Positions 1-8,944 of a stretch of DNA of 64,000 nucleotides are shown one piece after another (within the stretch, counting starts at the first letter, position 1; each line of letters starts with the position of its first letter). The notes under the pieces are model-generated. The model saw only the letters and a list, made by a program, of their open reading frames with translations, made no database searches and was not told the origin of the DNA. The translations under genes and the position numbers were made by a program. Origin of the DNA: Bacillota bacterium (GTDB taxonomy: Bacteria > Bacillota > UBA4882 > UBA8346); NCBI GenBank assembly GCA_023402395.1, contig JAEYGI010000022.1:8350-72349 (forward strand), read 5' to 3'.

Positions 1-752
1 AGACCACTGCTATCCTGGACGGTAATGAATACGTGTTGAACGGAACCAAACAATGGATCACCAACGGCGGGGAAGCCGAGGTCTATACGATAATGGCGGT
101 TACTGACAAAAAGAAAGGGCCTCGTGGGATCAGCGCCTTTATTGTGGAAAAAGGGACTCCCGGGTTCACTTTTGGAAAGAAAGAAAATAAGATGGGTATC
201 CGCTGTTCGGCCACACGGGAGTTAATCTTTGACAACTGCCGGATCCCTAAAGAGAATCTGCTGGGCGGGAAAGAGGGAATCGGGTTCATTGCCACCATGC
301 GGACCTTTGACCGGACCCGGCCGGGAATCGGGGCTCAGGCGATTGGGATCGCCCAGGGGGCGTTGGATGTCGCGGTAAAGTATGCCCGGCAGCGGGTTCA
401 GTTTGGACAACCCATCTCTTCTTTTCAAGCCATCCAACATATGCTGGCAGACATGGCAACCCAGTTGGAAGCAGCCCGGGCGCTGGTTTACGCCACCGCC
501 AAGATGATCGACGCCGGCTCGAAAAACTTCTCCAAAGAATCGGCTATGGCCAAGCTGTTTGCTTCGGATGTGGCTATGAAGGTGACGGTCGATGCGGTTC
601 AGGTCTTGGGGGGATACGGGTATATGAAAGAATATCCGGTGGAAAAGATGATGCGGGATGCGAAGATCACTCAGATTTACGAAGGAACCAACCAAATCCA
701 GCGGAACATCATCGCCCTTGAACTAATCAAGGAATACGCCTCAAACAAATAA
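1..752 (+). CDS. Acyl-CoA dehydrogenase, C-terminal part (cut by window start)
   Basis: The reading frame is already open at base 3, so the gene starts upstream and about 250 C-terminal residues are seen. The sequence fits short-chain acyl-CoA/butyryl-CoA dehydrogenases: an N-terminal substrate-binding stretch with WITNGGEAEVY, an RQRVQFGQPI segment, and the C-terminal QVLGGYGYMKEYPVEKMMRD and YEGTNQIQRN motifs. In this family the Glu of IYEGT is the catalytic base that removes the alpha proton while FAD takes the hydride. Electrons normally pass to ETF, which is encoded just downstream. A hairpin terminator follows the stop, so etfBA is probably a separate transcript. The exact chain-length specificity cannot be told from this fragment. 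Confidence 0.93.
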   Translation, partial: TTAILDGNEYVLNGTKQWITNGGEAEVYTIMAVTDKKKGPRGISAFIVEKGTPGFTFGKKENKMGIRCSATRELIFDNCRIPKENLLGGKEGIGFIATMRTFDRTRPGIGAQAIGIAQGALDVAVKYARQRVQFGQPISSFQAIQHMLADMATQLEAARALVYATAKMIDAGSKNFSKESAMAKLFASDVAMKVTVDAVQVLGGYGYMKEYPVEKMMRDAKITQIYEGTNQIQRNIIALELIKEYASNK

Positions 753-758
753 GCACTC

Positions 759-780
759 AGCGCCCTTTGGGCGCTTTTTC
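759..780 (+). terminator. Intrinsic terminator after acyl-CoA dehydrogenase
   Basis: AGCGCCC pairs with GGGCGCT around a three-base TTT loop and is followed directly by a run of T. It sits 7 bases after the stop codon. Confidence 0.85.
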
Positions 781-887
781 TTGAATTGTCCGGAAATTGT
801 CGTCCGCACGAGCATTTGTTAAGAACTTGGCGCGGCTCAGTCAAGCGCGATAGCATTTTTTGATTAACACGGCAGGAGGAGATTTTG

Positions 888-1673
888 GTGAAGATCGTCG
901 TTTGTGTCAAACAAGTACCGGATACGACCGAGGTTAAGATCAATCCCGAAACCAATACATTAATCCGTGAAGGTGTCGCCAGTATCATTAATCCCTTTGA
1001 CATGTACGCGGTGGAGGAAGCGATCCGGATCAAGGAAAAAATAGGCGGAACGGTTACCGTTTTGTCCATGGGACCGCCCCAAGTGGCCGAATCTCTGAAG
1101 GAATTGATCGGAATGGGAGTCGATGATGCGGTACTGTTATCGGATCGGGCTTTCGCGGGTTCAGACACTTTAGCCACCTCTTATGCCTTGGCGAAAGGGA
1201 TTGAAAAGATCGGAGACGCCCAATTGATCATCTGCGGCAAACAGGCCATTGACGGAGATACCGCTCAAGTCGGCCCTGAAATCGCCGAAAAGCTTGGCAT
1301 TCCCCATCTTACCTATGTTAAAAAGATTAATGAGATCAATGAGGACCAAATCACCCTGGAACGAATGAACGAGGATGGATATGAGCGCGTTCAGATGCCG
1401 TTGCCGGCCCTGCTTACGGTAGTTAAAGAGATTAATGAACCTCGTTTGCCTTCATTAAAAGGTATGATGCGGGCAAAAAAAGCGGAGGTTCCGGTTTGGA
1501 GCGCGGAGATGATCGGTGCCGACCCGTCCAAGATTGGACTGAAAGGTTCTCCAACCTGGGTCAAACGAATCTTTATTCCCGAAATTAAATGTCAAGGTCA
1601 GATCTTTGAAGGGACTCCTGAGGAACAAGTGAAAGCATTGGCGGAGGCCATTTTGACCCGGAAGATTGTTTAA
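888..1673 (+). CDS. etfB: Electron transfer flavoprotein beta subunit
   Basis: Typical EtfB of about 261 residues starting MKIVVCVKQVPDT. EtfB binds AMP or, in bifurcating ETFs, a second FAD, and forms a heterodimer with EtfA to exchange electrons with acyl-CoA dehydrogenases. The stretch ICGKQAIDGDTAQVGPEIAE is the conserved ETF-beta signature region. I chose GTG at 888 over the TTG three bases earlier because it gives the family-standard N-terminus and leaves eight bases to the AGGAGG at 874-879. It is followed after 37 bases by etfA, so the two are very likely co-transcribed. Confidence 0.95.
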   Translation: MKIVVCVKQVPDTTEVKINPETNTLIREGVASIINPFDMYAVEEAIRIKEKIGGTVTVLSMGPPQVAESLKELIGMGVDDAVLLSDRAFAGSDTLATSYALAKGIEKIGDAQLIICGKQAIDGDTAQVGPEIAEKLGIPHLTYVKKINEINEDQITLERMNEDGYERVQMPLPALLTVVKEINEPRLPSLKGMMRAKKAEVPVWSAEMIGADPSKIGLKGSPTWVKRIFIPEIKCQGQIFEGTPEEQVKALAEAILTRKIV

Positions 1674-1710
1674 GCGGCTCCGGCACCAAAGATAGATAGG
1701 AGGGTTTAAT

Positions 1711-2904
1711 ATGGGAATCAAAGTTCATCTTGATAAATGTTACGGCTGCAAGATGTGCATCTCCAGTTGCCCGTTTGGAATCATCGAGATTATCGATAAA
1801 AAAGCGGTCATTAAAGATGGCTGTAATCTTTGTGGCAGTTGCGTCTCAACCTGTAAGTTCCAAGCGATCGAGATCGCCCGTGAACAGGAGATTACGATCG
1901 ATAAATCGCAATACCGGGGGGTTTGGATCTTCGCCGAGCAACGTAATGGGAAGCTCTCCAATGTTGCTTTGGAACTGTTGGGGGAAGGCAAAAAACTCGC
2001 CGATCAACTTGGCGAACCTCTGGTCGCGGTCTTGCTGGGAAAAGAAGTCGCACCAGAAGCGAAACGTTTGGTGGCTCATGGCGCGGATCAGGTCTGGCTG
2101 GCCGAGGCTCCGGAATTGGAGAATTTCTTAGAGGATTCTTACAGTCAGGTAATTGTTGATTTGGTGCGAAAAGAGAACCCCAATATCATTTTGATGGGGG
2201 CAACCGCAATCGGGCGTTCGCTGGCGCCGAAGGTCGCCGCCCGCTTGGGTACCGGTCTTACCGCCGATTGTACCGGACTTGAGGTGGATGTGAACGAAAA
2301 GAACCTGCTTCAAACCCGTCCCGCCTTCGGAGGCAATCTGATGGCGACGATTCTCTGTCCCAATCACCGTCCACAAATGGCCACGGTGCGGCCGAAAGTA
2401 TTCAAGCCGCTCCCCGCCGGTCCGGCCCGGATTGGGGAAATTACGCCGGTTGACCTGTCAAAGACCGTCTGGAACATCCGGGCCAAAATCTTGGAGGTTA
2501 TCAACGAAGTCGGACCCTCGGCCAATCTGGAAGAAGCGAATATCATTGTCTCCGGAGGCCGGGGACTTGGCGATCCCAAAAACTTCGCGCTGATTGAGGA
2601 ATTGGCCCGGACCTTGGGCGCGGCGATCGGATCTTCGCGCGCTGCGGTTGACGCCGGTTGGATCCCTTATTCGCATCAGGTGGGACAGACGGGCAAGACC
2701 GTCGGACCCAAAATCTATTTTGCGTGTGGCATTCACGGCGCGATTCAGCATTTGGCCGGAATGCAATCGTCGGATATCATCATTGCCATTAATAAAAATC
2801 CGGACGCTCCCATCTTCAAGGTCGCCTCGTATGGAATCGTGGGGGATGTTCTGGAGATTTTGCCGTTATTGACGAAAGAATTTCAAAAGGTTTTGGGAAA
2901 ATAG
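1711..2904 (+). CDS. etfA: Electron transfer flavoprotein alpha subunit with N-terminal ferredoxin domain
   Basis: 397 residues, about 70 longer than classical EtfA. Residues 1-60 hold two 4Fe-4S motifs (CYGCKMCISSCP and CNLCGSCVSTCK), a 2[4Fe-4S] ferredoxin domain. The rest is EtfA, ending in the FAD-binding domain with SGGRGLGDPKNF, SRAAVDAGW, HQVGQTGKTV and the closing NKNPDAPIF. Ferredoxin-fused EtfA is known from anaerobes, for example in electron-bifurcating caffeyl-CoA and lactate systems. This suggests the complex couples NADH oxidation to both ferredoxin and acyl-CoA/enoyl-CoA reduction. The coupling is inferred; the domain order is seen directly. A GC-rich hairpin at 2935-2961 follows the gene. 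Confidence 0.95.
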   Translation: MGIKVHLDKCYGCKMCISSCPFGIIEIIDKKAVIKDGCNLCGSCVSTCKFQAIEIAREQEITIDKSQYRGVWIFAEQRNGKLSNVALELLGEGKKLADQLGEPLVAVLLGKEVAPEAKRLVAHGADQVWLAEAPELENFLEDSYSQVIVDLVRKENPNIILMGATAIGRSLAPKVAARLGTGLTADCTGLEVDVNEKNLLQTRPAFGGNLMATILCPNHRPQMATVRPKVFKPLPAGPARIGEITPVDLSKTVWNIRAKILEVINEVGPSANLEEANIIVSGGRGLGDPKNFALIEELARTLGAAIGSSRAAVDAGWIPYSHQVGQTGKTVGPKIYFACGIHGAIQHLAGMQSSDIIIAINKNPDAPIFKVASYGIVGDVLEILPLLTKEFQKVLGK

Positions 2905-2934
2905 TGACAGTTATTTGCGCAGCTTTGAAAAAAT

Positions 2935-2961
2935 CCCCCTTCCGGCATTGCTAGAAGGGGG
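2935..2961 (+). terminator. Hairpin after etfA, probable terminator
   Basis: CCCCCTTC and GAAGGGGG form a perfect 8-bp stem with an 11-base loop, 30 bases after the etfA stop. The following stretch is AAAATATTTT, a weak U tract. AAAAAAT lies on the other side, so it could act in both directions. Confidence 0.6.
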
Positions 2962-3063
2962 AAAATATTTTCCAGGAGATTGGGGAAAGCATAAATCATC
3001 ATCCAATCGAATTAATTTTATTGAGTATAAATATACATAGATCATTGCTTGGATGGTTCATCT

Positions 3064-3121
3064 ATTATTAATAATTATCGACAATTATCCTCTTGCGCCG
3101 CATTCATTGTTTGTGTATAAT
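3064..3121 (+). promoter_or_regulatory. Sigma-A type promoter of the arg operon with AT-rich palindrome
   Basis: TTGCGC at 3093-3098 and a perfect TATAAT at 3116-3121 are separated by 17 bases, just upstream of argC. The perfect 12-base palindrome ATTATTAATAAT at 3064-3075 and other A/T-rich near-repeats lie immediately upstream. They resemble the AT-rich ARG boxes bound by ArgR/AhrC, but I cannot confirm a match, so the repressor site is inference. Confidence 0.6.
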
Positions 3122-3168
3122 TATTAAAAGTGAACTTGGCAATAAGATCCAAAAAGAGGTTGATTGAT

Positions 3169-4209
3169 GTGATCAAAGTAGGAATTATCGGCGCTTCCGG
3201 TTATACCGGAGGAGAGTTGTTACGGATTCTGGCTCATCACTCTCAAGTAGAAGTGACGGCCATTACTTCGCGAACCCACTCCGGAAAGAAGTTGGAAGAA
3301 GTATTCCCCAGTTTTTTAGGGTGGAATGGTCCGGTCTTCAGTGGGAGCGATTCGGCGGAAGCGGTGGCTGGTTGCGATCTAACCTTTTTGGCCGTTCCGC
3401 ACGGCGTGGCCATGGACTTAACACCGGCACTGCTTGCGGCCGGCCAGAAAGTGATCGATCTCGGCGCGGATTTCCGCTTCAGAGATCCACAAGTCTATCA
3501 ATCTTGGTACAAACATGAACATTGTCAGCCCGAATTGACCCGGTTAGCCGCTTACGGCCTACCCGAGCTTTATCGGAAAGAGATTCGGGAAGCCAGGGTA
3601 GTCGGCAATCCGGGTTGTTACCCAACGAGCGTCATTTTGCCGCTTTGCCCCTTATTAAAAGCGGGAGTGGCTGACCCCGACCGGGTTATTATTGATTCCA
3701 AGTCGGGAGTCTCCGGCGCTGGACGGAAAGCAGAGATTGCATATCATTTTCCGGAGTTGTTCGGCAATTTTAAAGCTTACGGGCTGGTGAATCACAGGCA
3801 TACCCCGGAAATCGAACAAGAGCTTTCCCGGGTGGCCGGGAAGGAAGTAAGAGTTTCCTTCACCCCCCATCTGTTGCCGGTGGCACGCGGGATCCTGAGC
3901 ACCATTCATTTGGGCTTGACCCAGGAATTGACCACCGCAGAGGCCGAAGCCATTTTGACCGAGGCTTATCAAGGCGAATCCTTCATCCGGGTCGTTAAGG
4001 AACCGGGTCTCCCGGAACTAAAAGGGGTGGTCGGGACCAACTGTTGTCATATCGGAGTCCGGGTCGATTCCCGCACCCGGCAGATGATCGTAGTATCCGT
4101 CATCGACAATATGGTCAAGGGCGCGTCCGGTCAAGCGGTTCAAAATATGAACATCATGTGCGATCTCCCCGAAACGATGGGTTTGATCCACTGGCCGGTC
4201 TTCCCTTGA
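3169..4209 (+). CDS. argC: N-acetyl-gamma-glutamyl-phosphate reductase
   Basis: 346 residues. It catalyses NADPH-dependent reduction of N-acetylglutamyl phosphate to the semialdehyde in arginine synthesis. The N-terminus MIKVGIIGASGYTGGELLRI is the Rossmann fold, and GNPGCYPT contains the catalytic cysteine; the family histidine lies in the C-terminal half. Start: GTG at 3169 has AAAGAGG nine bases upstream and gives the usual N-terminus; the longer frame from 3130 would add 13 atypical residues and run into the promoter. First gene of the argCJBDG operon. Confidence 0.95.
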   Translation: MIKVGIIGASGYTGGELLRILAHHSQVEVTAITSRTHSGKKLEEVFPSFLGWNGPVFSGSDSAEAVAGCDLTFLAVPHGVAMDLTPALLAAGQKVIDLGADFRFRDPQVYQSWYKHEHCQPELTRLAAYGLPELYRKEIREARVVGNPGCYPTSVILPLCPLLKAGVADPDRVIIDSKSGVSGAGRKAEIAYHFPELFGNFKAYGLVNHRHTPEIEQELSRVAGKEVRVSFTPHLLPVARGILSTIHLGLTQELTTAEAEAILTEAYQGESFIRVVKEPGLPELKGVVGTNCCHIGVRVDSRTRQMIVVSVIDNMVKGASGQAVQNMNIMCDLPETMGLIHWPVFP

Positions 4210-4224
4210 TGGAGGTTACAGCAG

Positions 4225-5427
4225 ATGAAACAGATTGAAGGAGGGGTCACCGCGCCCCTCGGTTTTAAAGCCGGCGGAATCGCCTGCGGTATCAAGAAGA
4301 GCCAAAAACCCGATCTTGCCCTGATCGTCTCGGAGGTTCCTGCGTTTGCCGCTGGTATTTTCACGTTAAATGTAGTGCAGGCCGCTCCGGTTATCCTTTC
4401 CAAACAGCAATTGCGGAACGATCAAGCCCGAGCGATCATTGCCAATAGCGGCAACGCCAATGCTTGCGTAGGACAGGGCGGAATAAAGGCTGCGGAAGCA
4501 ATGGCCGAAGCCGCTGCGTTATTTCTTGGGATTGGTCAAGACGAAGTGCTGGTTGCTTCCACCGGGGTAATTGGAGTTCCATTGCCGGTCGAAAAGATCG
4601 AAACCGCTTTGGCCACCAAGTCAAATTTCCTCAGTGCTTTGGGCAGTCCGGACGCCGCCCGGGCGATTATGACCACCGATACCTTTCCCAAAGAGGTGGC
4701 CGTCGAAGTTCAACTGGGCGGAAAAACAGTCCGGCTCGGAGGGATCGCCAAAGGCTCCGGCATGATTCATCCCAACATGGCAACCATGCTTGGGTTCATC
4801 ACCACCGACGCCACCATCACTCCGGAACTTTTGAAGCAAGCGCTGCGACGGGCCGGTGAGGTTTCGTTCAATCGGATTACCGTTGACGGCGATACCAGCA
4901 CCAACGATTGTCTATTGATACTCGCCAACGGCAAGGCCGGAAATGAGCCGGTTCGGGGCGAAGGGGAAGACTATCGCTTGTTTCTCGAGGCGTTAATTAC
5001 CATCTGTCAGGAATTGGCGAAGCGGATTGCCAAGGACGGCGAGGGAGCCACCAAATTGGTTGAGATCCGGGTAACCGGAGCCGCTACGGAAGCGGAAGCG
5101 GTCATTATCGGCAAGTCGATCGCTACTTCTAATCTGGTGAAAACAGCGATCTTCGGCGAGGATGCCAATTGGGGCCGGATTTTGGCGGCGGCCGGATATT
5201 CGGGAATTCGCTTCAACCCAGACTTGATTGATATTTATCTCGGCGATCTCCTGGTTTGTCGCGGAGGAACCGGTTTGGAGTTTGACGAGGAGCGCGCCAA
5301 GCGGATCCTGGAGGCCAAAGAATTGTTGATCACCGTCCAAATGGGCACCGGTACGGCCGAAGCCAGCGTTTGGACCTGTGACCTCAGTTATGATTATGTC
5401 AAAATCAATGGAAGCTACCGGACTTGA
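4225..5427 (+). CDS. argJ: Bifunctional glutamate N-acetyltransferase/amino-acid acetyltransferase
   Basis: 400 residues. ArgJ transfers the acetyl group from N-acetylornithine to glutamate, recycling acetyl groups; some also use acetyl-CoA. The self-cleavage site is visible as NMATMLGF, where Thr at about residue 187 becomes the N-terminal nucleophile of the beta chain. GDTSTND is the conserved active-site stretch further on. It lies 15 bases after argC. Whether it is mono- or bifunctional cannot be told from sequence alone; no argA homologue is in the window. Confidence 0.95.
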   Translation: MKQIEGGVTAPLGFKAGGIACGIKKSQKPDLALIVSEVPAFAAGIFTLNVVQAAPVILSKQQLRNDQARAIIANSGNANACVGQGGIKAAEAMAEAAALFLGIGQDEVLVASTGVIGVPLPVEKIETALATKSNFLSALGSPDAARAIMTTDTFPKEVAVEVQLGGKTVRLGGIAKGSGMIHPNMATMLGFITTDATITPELLKQALRRAGEVSFNRITVDGDTSTNDCLLILANGKAGNEPVRGEGEDYRLFLEALITICQELAKRIAKDGEGATKLVEIRVTGAATEAEAVIIGKSIATSNLVKTAIFGEDANWGRILAAAGYSGIRFNPDLIDIYLGDLLVCRGGTGLEFDEERAKRILEAKELLITVQMGTGTAEASVWTCDLSYDYVKINGSYRT

Positions 5428-5457
5428 TTTTGAGTTGATATCAAGGAGTGATGTCCG

Positions 5458-6342
5458 ATGGAGGATATTATCGCCAGGGCTGGAGTTCTGGTCGAAGCCA
5501 TTCCCTACATACGTACCTTTTACGGAAAGACTTTTGTGATTAAGTACGGTGGAAACGCCATGATCAATGAGGAATTGAAGCATGGCGTGATGCAGGATAT
5601 CGTTTTGCTGAAATTTTTGGGCGTCAATCCGGTGGTCATTCATGGCGGAGGGCCGGAGATCACTCAGATGTTAAACCGCGTCGGCAAAAAATCCGAGTTT
5701 GTGCAGGGACTGCGGGTGACCGATGCCGAAACCATGGAGATCGTCCAGATGGTCCTGGTGGGCAAGTTGAATAAGGAGATCGTGGCCAAATTAAACTTGA
5801 TCGGCGGTAAGGCCGTGGGTCTCTCCGGGCAGGACGCCAACTTGATCGTGGCTAGGAAGACACGCCCGACAATGCCCGCTGATTACCAAGGTGCGATTCC
5901 CGATATCGGGTTCGTCGGCGAGGTCGTCAGCATCAATACTCATTTGATTCAGCAATTGATTACCGAAAATTACATCCCCGTGATCTCTTCAATCGGCGTC
6001 GGGGAGGATGGAGCAAGTTACAATATTAATGCCGATACGGCCGCCGGAGAATTAGCCGCCGCGCTGAAAGCCGAAAAACTACTGATGTTGACCGACGTCG
6101 AAGGAATCTTTGAAGACTATCAAGACAAATCAAGCCTAATCTCCGCGCTTCAGGTGAATCACGCTTATGAGATGATCAACCGGGGCAAGATCGAGGGCGG
6201 AATGATTCCGAAAGTCGAAGCTTGTATCACAGCGTTGCGGGGCGATGTCAATCGAACCCATATTATTGATGGACGGTTGCTCCATTCCATGTTGCTTGAG
6301 ATCCTCACCGATAAGGGGATCGGAACGATGGTCGTCAAATAA
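5458..6342 (+). CDS. argB: Acetylglutamate kinase
   Basis: 294 residues, amino-acid kinase family. It phosphorylates N-acetylglutamate with ATP. FVIKYGGNAM near residue 25 and VIHGGGPEI near residue 62 are the nucleotide and substrate loops. GLSGQDANLI and NINADTAAGELA are characteristic of ArgB. The N-terminal stretch before the kinase core is short, but feedback inhibition by arginine cannot be excluded from that. Third gene of the operon, 30 bases after argJ. Confidence 0.96.
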   Translation: MEDIIARAGVLVEAIPYIRTFYGKTFVIKYGGNAMINEELKHGVMQDIVLLKFLGVNPVVIHGGGPEITQMLNRVGKKSEFVQGLRVTDAETMEIVQMVLVGKLNKEIVAKLNLIGGKAVGLSGQDANLIVARKTRPTMPADYQGAIPDIGFVGEVVSINTHLIQQLITENYIPVISSIGVGEDGASYNINADTAAGELAAALKAEKLLMLTDVEGIFEDYQDKSSLISALQVNHAYEMINRGKIEGGMIPKVEACITALRGDVNRTHIIDGRLLHSMLLEILTDKGIGTMVVK

Positions 6343-6357
6343 GCGGAGGTGATTGCA

Positions 6358-7542
6358 TTGTCCAACACCGAGTGGTTGGAGATAGGCCAACCGGTAATCA
6401 TGAAAAACGTCGGCCGATTGCCGCTGGTCTTTTCGAGGGGCAGCGGATCCCGGCTCTGGGACGCGGACGGAAAAGAATATCTGGACTTTTTGACCGGAAT
6501 TTCCGTTCACAATTTCGGGCATTGCCATCCGGAAATTACCGCGGCGCTGATCGGTCAAGCTCAAAAGCTGATCCACGTCTCGAACTATTTTTATCTTGAA
6601 GATCAAGTGCGGTTGGCGGCCGAATTGACGGCTCTGACCGGATACCGGCGGGTGTTCTTCGCCAACAGCGGCGCCGAGGCGAATGAGGCTGCCTTGAAGC
6701 TGGCGCGAAAATACGGTAAATTGAAATTAAACGGCAAGTTCCGGATCGTCACGGCGCGGGAATCGTTTCACGGCCGAACGTTCGGTGCGCTTTCTGCGAC
6801 CGGTCAGCCCAAATATCAGGAAGCGTTTCAACCGATTGTACCTGGTTTTGTTTATGCGGAAATGAATAACCTCGACTCCTGGAAGGCGGCCATCGATGAC
6901 CAGGCTTGCGCCGTTTTTTTGGAACTGGTGCAGGGTGAGGGTGGAGTGGTACCGGCGGACCCGGATTTTGTCCGGGGGCTTGCCGCGTTTTGCCGGGAGA
7001 AAAATGTGTTATTCATGGTCGATGAGGTACAGACCGGACTTGGACGGACCGGAAAGTACTTTGCGTATGAGCATTTCGGATTTCAGCCGGATCTAATCAC
7101 CATCGCCAAGACGCTGGGCGGCGGAGTACCCTGTGGCGCCTTGCTGGTAAGCGAGGGGGCCGATCTGTTTGAACCGGGAGACCATAGCACAACCATTGGA
7201 GGCGGCGGAATGGCCTTTGCCGCTGGCTTGGCCGTGTTGAAACTGCTCAGGGAACCGGGGCTCATGGAAGAAGTTCGCCGTAAGGGTCAATACATCCAAT
7301 CCCAATGGGACGAATGGCGGCAAGAACTGCCGGCGGTCAAGGGAACCCGAGGGCTTGGCATGATGCTGGCCTTGGAGTTGAATGTCCCGAGTAAGCCGGT
7401 AATGCTGGCCTGCCTGGAAGCTGGCTTGATTGTGAATGCCGTGTCCGAACAGACGATCAGAATCTTACCGGCTTTGAATATCAGTCAGGAAGACTTGGAC
7501 GCGGGATTGGCGATTTTGAAGCGGGTATTGCGGACATTTTAA
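6358..7542 (+). CDS. argD: Acetylornithine aminotransferase
   Basis: About 394 residues, class III PLP aminotransferase. It converts N-acetylglutamate semialdehyde to N-acetylornithine with glutamate as donor. NSGAEANEAALKLAR binds the PLP phosphate, FMVDEVQTGLGRTG holds the Asp that contacts the PLP ring nitrogen, and TIAKTLGGGVP has the Schiff-base lysine. TTG at 6358 lies eight bases after CGGAGG at 6344-6349; the in-frame GTG at 6349 overlaps that ribosome site, so the TTG is preferred. A broad role in lysine synthesis (DapC) is known for some ArgD enzymes, but nothing here requires it. Confidence 0.93.
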   Translation: MSNTEWLEIGQPVIMKNVGRLPLVFSRGSGSRLWDADGKEYLDFLTGISVHNFGHCHPEITAALIGQAQKLIHVSNYFYLEDQVRLAAELTALTGYRRVFFANSGAEANEAALKLARKYGKLKLNGKFRIVTARESFHGRTFGALSATGQPKYQEAFQPIVPGFVYAEMNNLDSWKAAIDDQACAVFLELVQGEGGVVPADPDFVRGLAAFCREKNVLFMVDEVQTGLGRTGKYFAYEHFGFQPDLITIAKTLGGGVPCGALLVSEGADLFEPGDHSTTIGGGGMAFAAGLAVLKLLREPGLMEEVRRKGQYIQSQWDEWRQELPAVKGTRGLGMMLALELNVPSKPVMLACLEAGLIVNAVSEQTIRILPALNISQEDLDAGLAILKRVLRTF

Positions 7543-7581
7543 ATTGGATCGAACGAAATTTTTACGGGAGGAATCGGCGCG

Positions 7582-8805
7582 ATGGCGGAAAAGGTCAATA
7601 AAGTGGTTCTGGCATATTCGGGAGGATTGGATACTTCGATCATCATCCCTTGGCTAAAGGAGAATTACGGCTGCGAAGTGATTGCCTATGCGGCGGACGT
7701 CGGGCAAGGCGAGGAACTCGATCCGTTGCACGAGAAGGCCATTAAAACCGGGGCCAGTAAGATTTATATCGAAGATCTTAAAGAAGAGTTCGTAAAGGAT
7801 TTTATTTTCCCGATGGTAAAATCGGGCGCCATTTATGAAAACCGATATTTGATGGGAACCTCGATCGCCCGTCCGGTGATTGCCAAGCGGCAAGTGGAGA
7901 TCGCCGTTAAAGAGGGGGCCGATGCGGTGGCTCACGGCTGTACCGGCAAAGGAAACGACCAAGTCCGCTTTGAACTGACGTTCAAAGCCCTCAAGCCCGA
8001 TCTTAAAATTATCGCCCCCTGGCGGGAATGGTCCATCAAATCGCGCGATGAAGAGATTGAGTATGCGGAGGCGCGCGGCATTCCGGTACCGGTCACCAAG
8101 GAAAAGCCCTATTCAATGGATCGCAACCTCTGGCACATCAGTTATGAGGGCGGGGTTCTTGAGGATCCCTGGAACGAATATCAAGAATCAATGTTTATTC
8201 TGACCAAGTCTCCGGAGCAGGCTCCCGACCAACCTGAAGTGATTACGGTTGATTTTGAACAAGGAATTCCCGTAGCCATCAACGGCCAGAGTTACGGCCC
8301 GGTGGACCTGATCTTTAAGTTAAATGAGATCGGCGGCAAACACGGGGTGGGCCGGGTCGACATTGTGGAGAACCGGCTGGTGGGCATGAAATCCCGGGGG
8401 GTCTATGAGACGCCCGGTGGATCGATCCTTTATGAGGCCCATCATGCTTTAGAAACGATTACGCTCGATCGGGACACCTTGCATTACAAGCAGATAGTGG
8501 CTGGCCGCTATGGCGAATTGGTCTATTTTGGCCAATGGTTTACCCCGCTTCGTCAGGCATTGGACGCTTTTATCGACAAAACCCAGGAACGGGTGACTGG
8601 AACGGTCAAGCTGAAGCTCTTTAAAGGTACGGTCCAGGCCATCGGCCGCAAATCGCCCTTCTCCCTCTATCAGGAGAAATTGGCAACCTTTGGCGCGGAT
8701 CAGATATATAATCAAAAAGACGCCGAAGGATTTATCAATCTGTTCGGGCTGCCGCTTAAAGTTCAAGCTTCGTTGGAGCAGAACTTGAAAAACAAGAGAC
8801 TTTAA
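7582..8805 (+). CDS. argG: Argininosuccinate synthase
   Basis: 407 residues. It joins citrulline and aspartate with ATP. The N-terminal VVLAYSGGLDTSIIIPWL is the ATP-pyrophosphatase P-loop, and HGCTGKGNDQVRFE and YSMDRNLWHISYEGG are typical of ArgG. Last gene of the operon and followed by a strong terminator. argF and argH are not in this window, so the pathway must be completed elsewhere. Confidence 0.97.
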   Translation: MAEKVNKVVLAYSGGLDTSIIIPWLKENYGCEVIAYAADVGQGEELDPLHEKAIKTGASKIYIEDLKEEFVKDFIFPMVKSGAIYENRYLMGTSIARPVIAKRQVEIAVKEGADAVAHGCTGKGNDQVRFELTFKALKPDLKIIAPWREWSIKSRDEEIEYAEARGIPVPVTKEKPYSMDRNLWHISYEGGVLEDPWNEYQESMFILTKSPEQAPDQPEVITVDFEQGIPVAINGQSYGPVDLIFKLNEIGGKHGVGRVDIVENRLVGMKSRGVYETPGGSILYEAHHALETITLDRDTLHYKQIVAGRYGELVYFGQWFTPLRQALDAFIDKTQERVTGTVKLKLFKGTVQAIGRKSPFSLYQEKLATFGADQIYNQKDAEGFINLFGLPLKVQASLEQNLKNKRL

Positions 8806-8820
8806 AATTTTCCTTCAAAA

Positions 8821-8849
8821 AACGAGCCGTTAAGTGGCTCGTTTTTTTT
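8821..8849 (+). terminator. Terminator of the arg operon
   Basis: AACGAGCC and GGCTCGTT form an 8-bp stem with a 7-base loop followed by a run of eight T, 15 bases after argG. Confidence 0.92.
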
Positions 8850-8944
8850 ACGGATTGACAGCGTGGATTTGACATTTATTTGCATATTCGGCGGGTATGG
8901 ACGAATAATAGAACTGTTAAACCAGAAGCTGACGGAGGAATGAG

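Noticed and set aside
3130..3168. 13-residue N-terminal extension of ArgC
   Set aside because: It is not in the family and lies right behind the -10 box; the GTG at 3169 has a proper ribosome site.
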